NCBI GenBank assembly: GCA_910584865.1 | Contig: CAJUCE010000005.1 | Coordinates: forward strand, 1-64,000 | DNA: 64,000 bases | Source of the DNA: an uncultured Acetatifactor sp. | Lineage (GTDB): Bacteria > Bacillota > Clostridia > Lachnospirales > Lachnospiraceae | Reading direction: 5' to 3' | Part shown: one piece after another, positions 53,505-61,839 of the stretch | How the letters are laid out: the number at the start of each line of letters is the position of its first letter | How positions within the stretch are numbered: position 1 is the first letter of the stretch | Made by a program: the position numbers and the translations under genes | The notes under the pieces: model-generated | Told to the model about the DNA's origin: nothing | The model's input: the letters and a program-made list of their open reading frames with translations, nothing else | Database searches by the model: none

Positions 53505-56120
53505 TCACCGCTTTTCATTTACATATATCTGCGCCCTGCTCTGGATGACCTTTGCTACCTCCTGGGCACTCTTCTGTCCGGCAAAATAGGACGGAATCTC
53601 CTCATTGATAATATTGGCTACATCCGCATTGCCGTAATAGCATTTATTGATAGAGAAGATATAGTTTACCACCTCATCCACCTGTTCCTGTGTCAGCGGA
53701 TCCAGCTTAATCTCCTCACCATTCATATAGTAGTAATCGTCATATTCCTGCTTCTCACCGTTTTCGTCCGTATAGTAAGGTCTCTCTGTCGCCTTCTGGG
53801 CCGCCTCCATAAAGAATTTCTTCTGGGTAGGCATCATCCACTCTAATTCGGACTGGTACTCATCTGTCAGATAGTACCGCAGGAATTGCCAGGCACCGTC
53901 AATATTGGCAGACCGGGCAGATATCGCATAGGATTCACCCGCCTGCACATAGGCTCCCATTCCGCTCTCCGTGGGGAAGCCGATATAGGAAACCTCCTCC
54001 CCAAAGCGCCCGTTTACATTGTAGTTGAGATTGCTGATATTATTAAGGTACAAATTGCTTAAAACGGTTCTGTTTTCCCTGTACTGGGATTCATAGCTCT
54101 GCCAGTAGTCCTCGCCGAAAGTATCCTCGCTGAGTTCCTCGGGAAGGGTTTTGGCATATTCCATCATATCAATAAAATTCTGGGAATCAAAATTACATTT
54201 TCCGCTGGACACATCGACGAAATCCGCCCCACAGTAATCCATCATGGTATACATGAAAGAATCTCTGGTCATCTCTCCGAACATGGTAGTTCCCTCAGGC
54301 AGAGTCTCCATCAGCTGCTTCATGTCTGCCATGGTCCAGGAAGTACGGTCTCCCACTATGGATTTCTTTCCGATGACAGTGCTGACCCGGAAAGAAGGGA
54401 TTACATAATACAGCTTTCCGTCCATGGAATACGCATCCAGTACATTCTGCACAAACTCCACATTGGACAGCTCCTCATCCTCTTCTATCAGCTTGCCGAT
54501 ATCCGCCAGCAATCCCTTGGCTATATAATTCTCCGCCGGAAGCCCGTTTGTAAGCAGGATATCCGGCATATTCCCGGTAGTTATATCATTGTTCAGCTGG
54601 GTAACGCCGGCTTCGTAATCCTCATAGCTGTTATAGGAATCATACTCCTTCACAGTGATACGATATTCGTCGCTGCTGCGGTTAAATTCCACCACACGCT
54701 GCTTCATATCGCTGGCTACGTAATTGCCCGCCAACACCAGAACCGCCTTGTCCGGAATATCTTTCGGATCCACATAATTGAAGATCCCGGCCTTTACCTC
54801 ATCTCCGTAATTTTCATAGAATATACCAATAAAGGAAGTTTCACTCAGCTCGATCAGGGAGCTGAAACCGCTGATGTTCAAGTCGGAATTGATAAAGTTC
54901 ATCTTCTCCACACTGTCCTCAGCGCCCACGCTATAGGTATATACACCCCTGTCATTGCTGAACACCAGATCCGACGACTTTCCGGCAGCCATGGTATTAT
55001 AACCGTTCCATGACATAGACGACGGCATAAGGCTGGCCTCGCCAAACTGATCCGTTGCAGGATCATAAGTGACAAGATACTGCTTCTGGTAATCATTTTC
55101 ATCATAATATATGATCAGGAAGGTACCGTCTTCTTTTGTCATCATACTATTGAAATTGCTGAATACCTTGTTCACTTCCTCAGGCAGAGCTTTCCGCTCC
55201 GAGGCATTTCCTTGGGCATCCACAATCACCTTATAACCATTCTCTCCGGACAGTATCAGGTACAGCGTACCGTCGTCGGTTACAGACATTCCGGCCACAT
55301 AGGCGTATTCTTCTTCGGAGGTAAGCCCTTCCAGTTCCTTCTCCCAGGCAAAGCTTCCGTCCATATTCCAGCAGCTGATATAGCTTTTCTGTACGGAGGA
55401 ATACTCTTCGCTGGAATAGTCTTCGTAGTAATAGTTCCTCATGGCGTAAATGAAACCGTTTCCGGCAAAATGAAAGTCTCCATAGTACGAATTTTCATAG
55501 ATATCGCCGCCTACCAGCATATCGTCTTCGATCATATCTTCGGCGCCGGTGTCCGCAGCGCCTTCTTCCGGCTCTGATTCACCTTCGGATTCCGCTCCCT
55601 CTTCCGGCTCAGTGCCTTCCGATTCTGTTCCTTCCTCCGGTTCGGCAGCGCCTTCGTCTTCTGTTCCTTCCTCCGGTTCACCTGCGCCTTCGGACTCCGC
55701 TCCTTCCTCCGGCTCCGCCCTATCTCCCGGTTCTGTCCTGGGCATCGGCACTCCGCCCCCACCCGTCCCGCTGTTGCCGGTCTGGGTTCTCCATTCGGGA
55801 ATCTCCATATTCACAACCTGTACGTCAGTCCCGTCTTCATTCATGGTCAGCATCTTCATGTCCAGCTCGTCTCCGCCCTCGGACCAATGATAGACCTGCG
55901 CCATCACATAAATCTTGCCGTCCCTGTGAACGGAAGCCCGGATTCCGTAGTCGTCTCCGCCCAAATCCGGCATCTCAAATTCCTGGAACTGATACACATG
56001 CTCCTTCGCCAGCGCGGCATTCTCCATCTTGTTGCCGCCCTTGCCGCAGGCCGACAGGCCCAGAACCATCGCTGCCGCCAGCCCCATGGCCACAGTTCTC
56101 TTTCTCCATACCTTTTTCAT
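53505..56120 (-). CDS. Solute-binding lipoprotein with propeller-like N-terminus (paralog 1)
   Basis: An 871-residue lipoprotein: lipobox LSAC, then an N-terminal half of repeated short strands with D-G turns (TVTDDGTLYLI-like units) typical of a beta-propeller. From about residue 430 it is a family 1 extracellular solute-binding domain (KAVLVLAGNYV, NNDITTGNMPDILL, GESYAISARSANIDGAWQFL). Inside the N-terminal half a stretch of about 65 residues is made of PEEGAESEG-like acidic repeats. It is clearly a paralog of the gene at 61840. I chose the second ATG after GGGGG. Probably binds a sugar or oligosaccharide. Confidence 0.85.
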   Translation of the reverse strand: MKKVWRKRTVAMGLAAAMVLGLSACGKGGNKMENAALAKEHVYQFQEFEMPDLGGDDYGIRASVHRDGKIYVMAQVYHWSEGGDELDMKMLTMNEDGTDVQVVNMEIPEWRTQTGNSGTGGGGVPMPRTEPGDRAEPEEGAESEGAGEPEEGTEDEGAAEPEEGTESEGTEPEEGAESEGESEPEEGAADTGAEDMIEDDMLVGGDIYENSYYGDFHFAGNGFIYAMRNYYYEDYSSEEYSSVQKSYISCWNMDGSFAWEKELEGLTSEEEYAYVAGMSVTDDGTLYLILSGENGYKVIVDAQGNASERKALPEEVNKVFSNFNSMMTKEDGTFLIIYYDENDYQKQYLVTYDPATDQFGEASLMPSSMSWNGYNTMAAGKSSDLVFSNDRGVYTYSVGAEDSVEKMNFINSDLNISGFSSLIELSETSFIGIFYENYGDEVKAGIFNYVDPKDIPDKAVLVLAGNYVASDMKQRVVEFNRSSDEYRITVKEYDSYNSYEDYEAGVTQLNNDITTGNMPDILLTNGLPAENYIAKGLLADIGKLIEEDEELSNVEFVQNVLDAYSMDGKLYYVIPSFRVSTVIGKKSIVGDRTSWTMADMKQLMETLPEGTTMFGEMTRDSFMYTMMDYCGADFVDVSSGKCNFDSQNFIDMMEYAKTLPEELSEDTFGEDYWQSYESQYRENRTVLSNLYLNNISNLNYNVNGRFGEEVSYIGFPTESGMGAYVQAGESYAISARSANIDGAWQFLRYYLTDEYQSELEWMMPTQKKFFMEAAQKATERPYYTDENGEKQEYDDYYYMNGEEIKLDPLTQEQVDEVVNYIFSINKCYYGNADVANIINEEIPSYFAGQKSAQEVAKVIQSRAQIYVNEKR

Positions 56121-56201
56121 AATCATACCCCCATGTGCTTTAACACATTTGCCAGGCAAACTTCCTGAAAAAAATCTACCACTGCCTTTTCCGGCAGATC
56201 T

Positions 56202-57617
56202 TCAATCTTCCTCTTCTCCTGCCTCATTTTGCTCCTGCGCAAGTCTCTGCCCGCGCTTTTCCTGTTTGCGCTCCTGTTTCTCCTGCTTTTTCAGAGCTCC
56301 CTGCGCCTGTTTTTCCTGCCTGCGGGCCTGCTTCTCCTGCTTCTGCGCAAGCTTCGCCTCCTGTTTCTCCTGTTTCCGGGCAAGCTTTTCTTCCTGCTTT
56401 TCACGCTTTCTTTCAAGCCCATCTTCCTGCTTCCGCTCCCGCCTGTTCTCCCGCTTCTCACGGGACGGCTTTTCTTTCTTTATCCTGCGGATTCCTTTAA
56501 GGCTTCCCAACGCCGATTCTTCCCCAAAATCACTGTCCTCAAATCCGTCCTCTGCCGCTTTGTCCCTCTTCCGGCTTCTGCGCTTCTCGCGTCTCTTCTC
56601 TACCCAACGCTCCGCCTTATCCATCAGCTTCAGCCGCACATCCCGCAGGGTCCAGCCCTTATGCTTCCACCAGATGCAGAACAATACCAGCGCCAATCCC
56701 ACCGGATAAGCCAGAAACAGAATCCCGAAAAACGTCATCAGCGCCAGAATATCCTCGTATCCTCTGGCAATGTTCTCCCAGTAAGGGTAGATAATTGCCT
56801 TGCCATTCATGGAACGGACTCCAAACTGCGTCAAAAGCTTCAGCCTGGAGAGAAGGGAATAGCGGGTGGTATTCTCCACCACTTCTGTTTCCTTCTCCTC
56901 ATTCCCCAGCTGCTCCCTGATATAGTTCACCGCAAACCCGGTCACCGGATTGGGCATTACGATCTCATAGTGGTTGATTCCATGACTGATGCCCAATTCG
57001 CTGAGCGTCTGATAGGACACATACACCAATGTGGAATCCAGCCCGGCAGCTTCCGCCAGTCGTCCCTTCGGCCGCTCCACAACGCCGGTGACAATGTGAG
57101 GCACGCCCCCTATAGAAACCATCATTCCGGCCACGTCATTGGAACCGAACAGCTGCCAAGCCGCATCCTCATCTATCACACAGTAATCTTTCATCAGGTC
57201 ATTGCCCGAGAAATAAGCGCCATATAGCAGCTGCACCGGATGAAACAGGAAAAAATCTCCTCCTATACCGATAGCATCCGCCGTAATGCTGGCCTTGTCC
57301 GTAGATATATTCACGGTACCGTCGGCACTGTAGGCATCCGCCCACAGCCTGGCGCCGGGATTCTCCGATTCCTGAACCACAGAAGCGTCCACCAGCGCAT
57401 TGTCCACCGTATGCTCGAAGTCAATGATTGCATCCTCGGTAATACCTGACCCTACTGAAAAAAAGCAACTGACCTGGGAAGCGTTTTTCTTGCTGCTCCA
57501 TCTTGCGGCCGCCGTCTGCGAAAGCTGGCTCTGGCCCAGATAGTTCGTAGTGAAAAGCAGGATCAGGAAAATCAGAAAGGAAATCCCTCCGCTTATACCC
57601 AATACTATTTTCTTCAT
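56202..57617 (-). CDS. MacB-ectodomain protein with charged tail
   Basis: A 471-residue membrane protein. One N-terminal membrane segment (about 5-26), an extracellular domain of about 240 residues resembling the MacB/FtsX periplasmic core domain (GMMVSIGGVPHIVTGVVERP), and one hydrophobic segment near 290-318. A cytoplasmic tail of about 150 residues then repeats KQEKQ/RKREKQ units. The three membrane helices that normally make the FtsX permease core are missing. GAGG is six bases before the ATG. It lies 20 bases after the adaptor gene. Confidence 0.7.
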   Translation of the reverse strand: MKKIVLGISGGISFLIFLILLFTTNYLGQSQLSQTAAARWSSKKNASQVSCFFSVGSGITEDAIIDFEHTVDNALVDASVVQESENPGARLWADAYSADGTVNISTDKASITADAIGIGGDFFLFHPVQLLYGAYFSGNDLMKDYCVIDEDAAWQLFGSNDVAGMMVSIGGVPHIVTGVVERPKGRLAEAAGLDSTLVYVSYQTLSELGISHGINHYEIVMPNPVTGFAVNYIREQLGNEEKETEVVENTTRYSLLSRLKLLTQFGVRSMNGKAIIYPYWENIARGYEDILALMTFFGILFLAYPVGLALVLFCIWWKHKGWTLRDVRLKLMDKAERWVEKRREKRRSRKRDKAAEDGFEDSDFGEESALGSLKGIRRIKKEKPSREKRENRRERKQEDGLERKREKQEEKLARKQEKQEAKLAQKQEKQARRQEKQAQGALKKQEKQERKQEKRGQRLAQEQNEAGEEED

Positions 57618-57640
57618 CACTTACCTCATTTCTATCCGGT

Positions 57641-59758
57641 CTATCCGTTATTTTCACTCAGCCTGACCTGCTTTCCTGCTTCCACCGGCTTCGTGGAAGT
57701 CGTAATTACAAATTCGTAGCCATAGAGTGCCGCACTGACGGCAGACTGGGTATCATCGCTTGCCAGCACCTCCACATCCACACGGCTGGCAATATAACGT
57801 GTGCTCAAAGGTCCCGGCTTGGACTCCACGATCAGGATGAACTTGCCGTTATTGTCCTCCCGGATGGCACTGTTGGGCACAATATAGTCATAATTAGAGC
57901 TCTTCTGGCCCACAGACACATTCAAGGTCTGGCCGGCCGTCACGTTTCCGGAAACGTCAAAAGTCAACAGTTTTTTCTGGCCGGGATCATTGGGATCCGG
58001 CTTAATATTGGCCAGAGTCACCGTCAGATCATCATACCGCCAGGCATTTACCAGATCTGCCACATCTCCTACAGACAATCTCTTGGCCTGCTCGTTTGTC
58101 ACAGAAAAACTCATATTATAGCCTTTCCCCTCCGGCTGCATGACCGCCACGGGAGTGCTGGCATCGGTATTCTTCCCTGCAGTCGCGTTCAGGGCCGTAA
58201 TGGTACCTGCAATGGGAGCCGTGATAGTGGCGTTGACGGATTTTTCGGTCAGCTCATCCACCTTTTCCTGCGCTCTGTCCACAGCCTCCTGGGCAGTCTC
58301 CAAACCGGATACCTTGCCGATCCTGGCAGCCAGCTCCGTGAGATCCTTCTCTCTGTCTGCAAGCGCAGTCTCTTTATCCGTCAGGTTAGCCTGTTTTTCG
58401 GCAAGTACCTTCCTGGCCTCGGACAACTGTCCGTTTACAGCATTCTGCTGATTCTTCAGATTATTGATAATGCCTTCCGTGGTTCCGCTGTTTTTCTTGT
58501 CTTCCAATGCCTGCTCCGCACGGTTGTAGACCTCTTCCCTTCTGGTCGCTTCCAGACTGGCGTTATTGTATACTGCCTGGGCGTTAATTTCCGCTTCCTT
58601 TGCGGCAATCAGCTGTTCTTCCAGCTTATCTTTCTCTTCTTCCAGCTTATCCACTTCGGCCTGAACCGCAGCGCCTATATCCTCGCTTACCTCATTCAAG
58701 CTACCTGCGCTTTCCTCCGGCTGCTCTGTTTCAGAGGCCGGAGCCGATTCGCCTGGCTGCTCCGCCTGGGGAGCCGGGGTAGGGTCATTTTGTTCTGGCA
58801 CAGAAGGAGTCTGTGTCCCTTCATCCGGTTCCGATACAGATGAAGCAGCAGCTCTGTTATCCATGTCCTCTGCAGAAGAATCCCCCCCATTGTCCGCTTC
58901 CGAAGTATCCGGAGTTTCGGATGAAGCCTGATTGTCCCCATCTCCTGAGGCATCTCCTGAAGGCTTTTCACTCGTAGGAGGCGTCGTCGGCTGCGGAAGC
59001 AATCTTTCAATCTGCTCTTCCAGCAGCTTAATCTGATCCTGTAAATTGGACACCACGTTCTGTTTCGCCGTGAGATCGTTTTTCGCATCCGATTCCACAC
59101 GCTTCGCCTCATCCCACGCAGCCTTCGCCTCGTCCCGCGCCTTTGTCTCCGCCGATACATCCGCATTGTTTTCCGGTGTCAGGGAGATTTGATTGCCGAT
59201 TGCCTCATACTGGCTCTGCAGTTCATCCACATTCTTCTGGGCTGCCGTCACCTCATTCTTCGCCGCCGTGACCGCATTCTCCGCTCCGGTCACCGCATTC
59301 TGGGCCGCCGTGATCTGCTGACGGTAAGAATCCGTGGAAATGCCCGTATCCGCCGCCTGAATATCGGCAGAAGTAATCTCCGTGGAAAGCAGGGTGGTAC
59401 GGAATTCGGCCTGAGCTTTCTCCAATTCCTCTCTGGCCGCCTTCAGTTCTTCACTCTCCTCATCCTCCAGGTAAATCAACACTGCGTCCTTCTCTACCGT
59501 ATCTCCCACTTTCACGGCCACGCTGGCTATCTTCCGGGACTCCTTCACTTCCACATTATAAGGATCTCCGCTTTCCACAAGACCTGACCCGCGAATCTTG
59601 GCCGTGATGGTGCCCGACTGTACATACTGCGTCGCCACCTCCGGCAGGGAATAGTTCATGATTGTGTTGGAGAAAAAGGTGAGTACCAGCATCACGGACA
59701 GAAATATGATCGCTGCCGTCTTCACCCATTCCCTTTTCTTCTTTCCGTTCTCGTTCAT
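57641..59758 (-). CDS. HlyD/MacA-like membrane adaptor
   Basis: A 705-residue membrane-fusion-type protein: membrane anchor at about 14-33, split lipoyl domain (KIRGSGLVESGDPYNVEVKE, later ATITAPIAGTITALNATAG), long coiled coil (about 100-260 and 370-530) and a C-terminal beta-barrel. The coiled coil is interrupted by about 110 residues rich in P, E, S and D. Such adaptors partner MacB-type ABC transporters; the neighbour downstream has a MacB-like ectodomain, but no MacB-type ATPase is in view. I chose the ATG after GAGGAGAGG. Confidence 0.82.
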   Translation of the reverse strand: MNENGKKKREWVKTAAIIFLSVMLVLTFFSNTIMNYSLPEVATQYVQSGTITAKIRGSGLVESGDPYNVEVKESRKIASVAVKVGDTVEKDAVLIYLEDEESEELKAAREELEKAQAEFRTTLLSTEITSADIQAADTGISTDSYRQQITAAQNAVTGAENAVTAAKNEVTAAQKNVDELQSQYEAIGNQISLTPENNADVSAETKARDEAKAAWDEAKRVESDAKNDLTAKQNVVSNLQDQIKLLEEQIERLLPQPTTPPTSEKPSGDASGDGDNQASSETPDTSEADNGGDSSAEDMDNRAAASSVSEPDEGTQTPSVPEQNDPTPAPQAEQPGESAPASETEQPEESAGSLNEVSEDIGAAVQAEVDKLEEEKDKLEEQLIAAKEAEINAQAVYNNASLEATRREEVYNRAEQALEDKKNSGTTEGIINNLKNQQNAVNGQLSEARKVLAEKQANLTDKETALADREKDLTELAARIGKVSGLETAQEAVDRAQEKVDELTEKSVNATITAPIAGTITALNATAGKNTDASTPVAVMQPEGKGYNMSFSVTNEQAKRLSVGDVADLVNAWRYDDLTVTLANIKPDPNDPGQKKLLTFDVSGNVTAGQTLNVSVGQKSSNYDYIVPNSAIREDNNGKFILIVESKPGPLSTRYIASRVDVEVLASDDTQSAVSAALYGYEFVITTSTKPVEAGKQVRLSENNG

Positions 59759-59846
59759 CGCTATACCTCTCCTCAATCTATATTCGTTCGTGCGTATTAG
59801 CTGCAAAACTTCGTATTTCGAAGGAATACCGCCCATGCGTTCTTCC

Positions 59847-59923
59847 GGATAAGAAAGGTTCGCCTGCGAACCGTAGAATTTCTTAGCGGGTGTCTTTTAG
59901 CCGCTTAGAAATTCTTCTTATCC
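59847..59923 (-). other. Predicted three-way-junction RNA
   Basis: On the minus strand GGATAAGAA pairs with TTCTTATCC (9 perfect pairs). Inside it are two helices: GAATTTCTAAGCGG with CCGCTAAGAAATTC (one mismatch, 11-base loop) and GGTTCGC with GCGAACC. The stop codon of the MalG-type permease is in the first arm. The structure precedes the adaptor gene by about 90 bases and has no T-run. Confidence 0.65.
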
Positions 59924-60871
59924 TTTGATACCGCCCTGGTAGGTAATACCGTCCACCAGGTATTCTTCCCCATACAGGAATATCAGCAGGCTGGGTACCA
60001 TGTAGATGGTTGCCACTGCAAAAGCCAGTCCGATCTCTCCCGCGTTGATCTTGCTCAGGAATACCGATAAAGGATGGGTCTCCGCATCGGTAAGCAGGAT
60101 CAACGGCTGCTCCACCATATTCCAATAGTCTATAAATACCAGAATGGCCGCGGAACAGATTGCCCCTTTACACAGAGGCAGACAAATTCTCCTGTAAATC
60201 TGCCATTCTCCCGCTCCGTCTATCTGTGCAGCCTCCATCACGGATTCCGGAATCCTGCGCATGAATTTGGTCAGCAGGAACACTGCAAAGGGCGACATGA
60301 TACCCGGCAGCCAGATGGCCCAATTGGTATCCAACAGGTTAAACCAGTCGCTGACCAGATAGTTTGGCACCAAAGTCACCTGATAGGGCATCAGCATCAA
60401 TATAATATACATGAAAAAGATAATCTCCCGAATCCTTCCCCGGTATCTGGCAAACCCGTAGGATGCCAGAGAGGCGATAATCAGCTGGAATATCACGATG
60501 GGCGCTACCAAAATCACGGAATTCCAGAATTTCAGCAGATACTCCGGACTCTTGAACAGCACCGTATTATACTGGCTGAAAGAAACCATATCAGGAATAA
60601 ATTTCAGGTTCACTCTCTCTGCTATGTACACCTTCCCGCCGTTGGCATCGGTGGCAAAAACGGAACCGTAGTTTGCCGATATTTCGGATGCCGCCATAAA
60701 GGAATTGGTTATCGTCAGCACAATGGGCATCAAAAACAGGATGGCAAAAAATGCCGCCACCAAAGTGGCCAGCCCGATCTTGGCTGTCTGCACCCGCTTC
60801 CTCCTCTTTGCGGCTTCGCGGTCTCTGGCCGCCAGATCCTCCCACTGTGCCGGCTGTTCCCTCTTCTTCAT
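59918..60871 (-). CDS. Sugar ABC permease, MalG type
   Basis: A 317-residue permease of the carbohydrate uptake class. Six membrane segments, a long first extracellular loop, and the EAA motif EAAQIDGAGEWQIYRRICLP that docks the ATPase. Its ATG overlaps the stop of the MalF-type gene. As in many Firmicutes no ATPase gene is near; a shared MsmX-type ATPase elsewhere would energise it. Confidence 0.93.
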   Translation of the reverse strand: MKKREQPAQWEDLAARDREAAKRRKRVQTAKIGLATLVAAFFAILFLMPIVLTITNSFMAASEISANYGSVFATDANGGKVYIAERVNLKFIPDMVSFSQYNTVLFKSPEYLLKFWNSVILVAPIVIFQLIIASLASYGFARYRGRIREIIFFMYIILMLMPYQVTLVPNYLVSDWFNLLDTNWAIWLPGIMSPFAVFLLTKFMRRIPESVMEAAQIDGAGEWQIYRRICLPLCKGAICSAAILVFIDYWNMVEQPLILLTDAETHPLSVFLSKINAGEIGLAFAVATIYMVPSLLIFLYGEEYLVDGITYQGGIKG

Positions 60872-61809
60872 CCCTCCACATCCTTTCCGAAATGATTCTC
60901 CGCAATGAACAGAATTCCGATGATCACGATCATTACCAGGGACATCAATATCGCCGCCGCCGACAGGGTCTGATAATCCAGTGACCTGAATTTATTGTTC
61001 ATGAAATGTTGCAGCGTATAAATGGAATCATATGGATAGTCCCCTGTCAGCAGATATACTTCCCTGAATATCTTGAAGGAGCTGATCAGGGACATAATCG
61101 TCACAAAGAGCAGGGATGACGACAGATATCTTATCTTAATATGGAAGAAAGTCTGCAGAGGCGTAGCGCTCTCCAGCCTGGCCACTTCCAATATATCCTT
61201 GGGAATACTGGCCAGCGCCGCCATAAACAGTATCATATTATAGCCCAGATTCTTCCAGAGAAACAGAATCACCACAACGATCAAAGCAAGATCCGATTTC
61301 ATCCAGTCAATCTTGTTCCCGCCCAGCTTCACAAGCACTTCATTGATTGCGCCGTTGTAGTGGAACAGCACCTGCCAGATCAGCACGACGGAGGCCACAG
61401 GCACCATCATGGGGCTCAGGAAAAAGGTCCTGAACTGACTCCGGAAAGGCAGCTTCGCCTCCAGCACAATGGCCAGAAGCAGGGAGAGAACTACCGCGAG
61501 AGGTACTGCCACCGCAGCGAAGGTGAAGGTATTGCGCACTGCCGTGCGGAAAGAAGTATTTCCGATTATACTGCTGAAATTATCCAAAAATACAAAATTC
61601 GCGCTGATGGGATTGTCTATCAGCGAATAATAGATAACCACCATAAAAGGAAGTATAAAAAACAACATCACCCCCAGAAAGCTGGGAGCGATAAACGCTC
61701 CCGAGCTGATCTTCAATCTGCGGGTTCTCCGGGTAGTTTTGATGTAATTCTCCGGTACAGGCGCTTTCCCGCGCCTTTCTTTTCGCTTTTTACCCATTTT
61801 CATCCTCAT
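60868..61809 (-). CDS. Sugar ABC permease, MalF type
   Basis: A 313-residue permease with six membrane segments starting FIAPSFLGVMLFFILPFMVV and an EAA-like loop (EVARLESATPLQTFFHIKIR). It pairs with the MalG-type permease to form the membrane channel. Thirty bases separate it from the upstream binding-protein gene. Confidence 0.92.
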   Translation of the reverse strand: MRMKMGKKRKERRGKAPVPENYIKTTRRTRRLKISSGAFIAPSFLGVMLFFILPFMVVIYYSLIDNPISANFVFLDNFSSIIGNTSFRTAVRNTFTFAAVAVPLAVVLSLLLAIVLEAKLPFRSQFRTFFLSPMMVPVASVVLIWQVLFHYNGAINEVLVKLGGNKIDWMKSDLALIVVVILFLWKNLGYNMILFMAALASIPKDILEVARLESATPLQTFFHIKIRYLSSSLLFVTIMSLISSFKIFREVYLLTGDYPYDSIYTLQHFMNNKFRSLDYQTLSAAAILMSLVMIVIIGILFIAENHFGKDVEG

Positions 61810-61839
61810 TCCAGATGTATTTTTTGAAGCCCGAACAGC

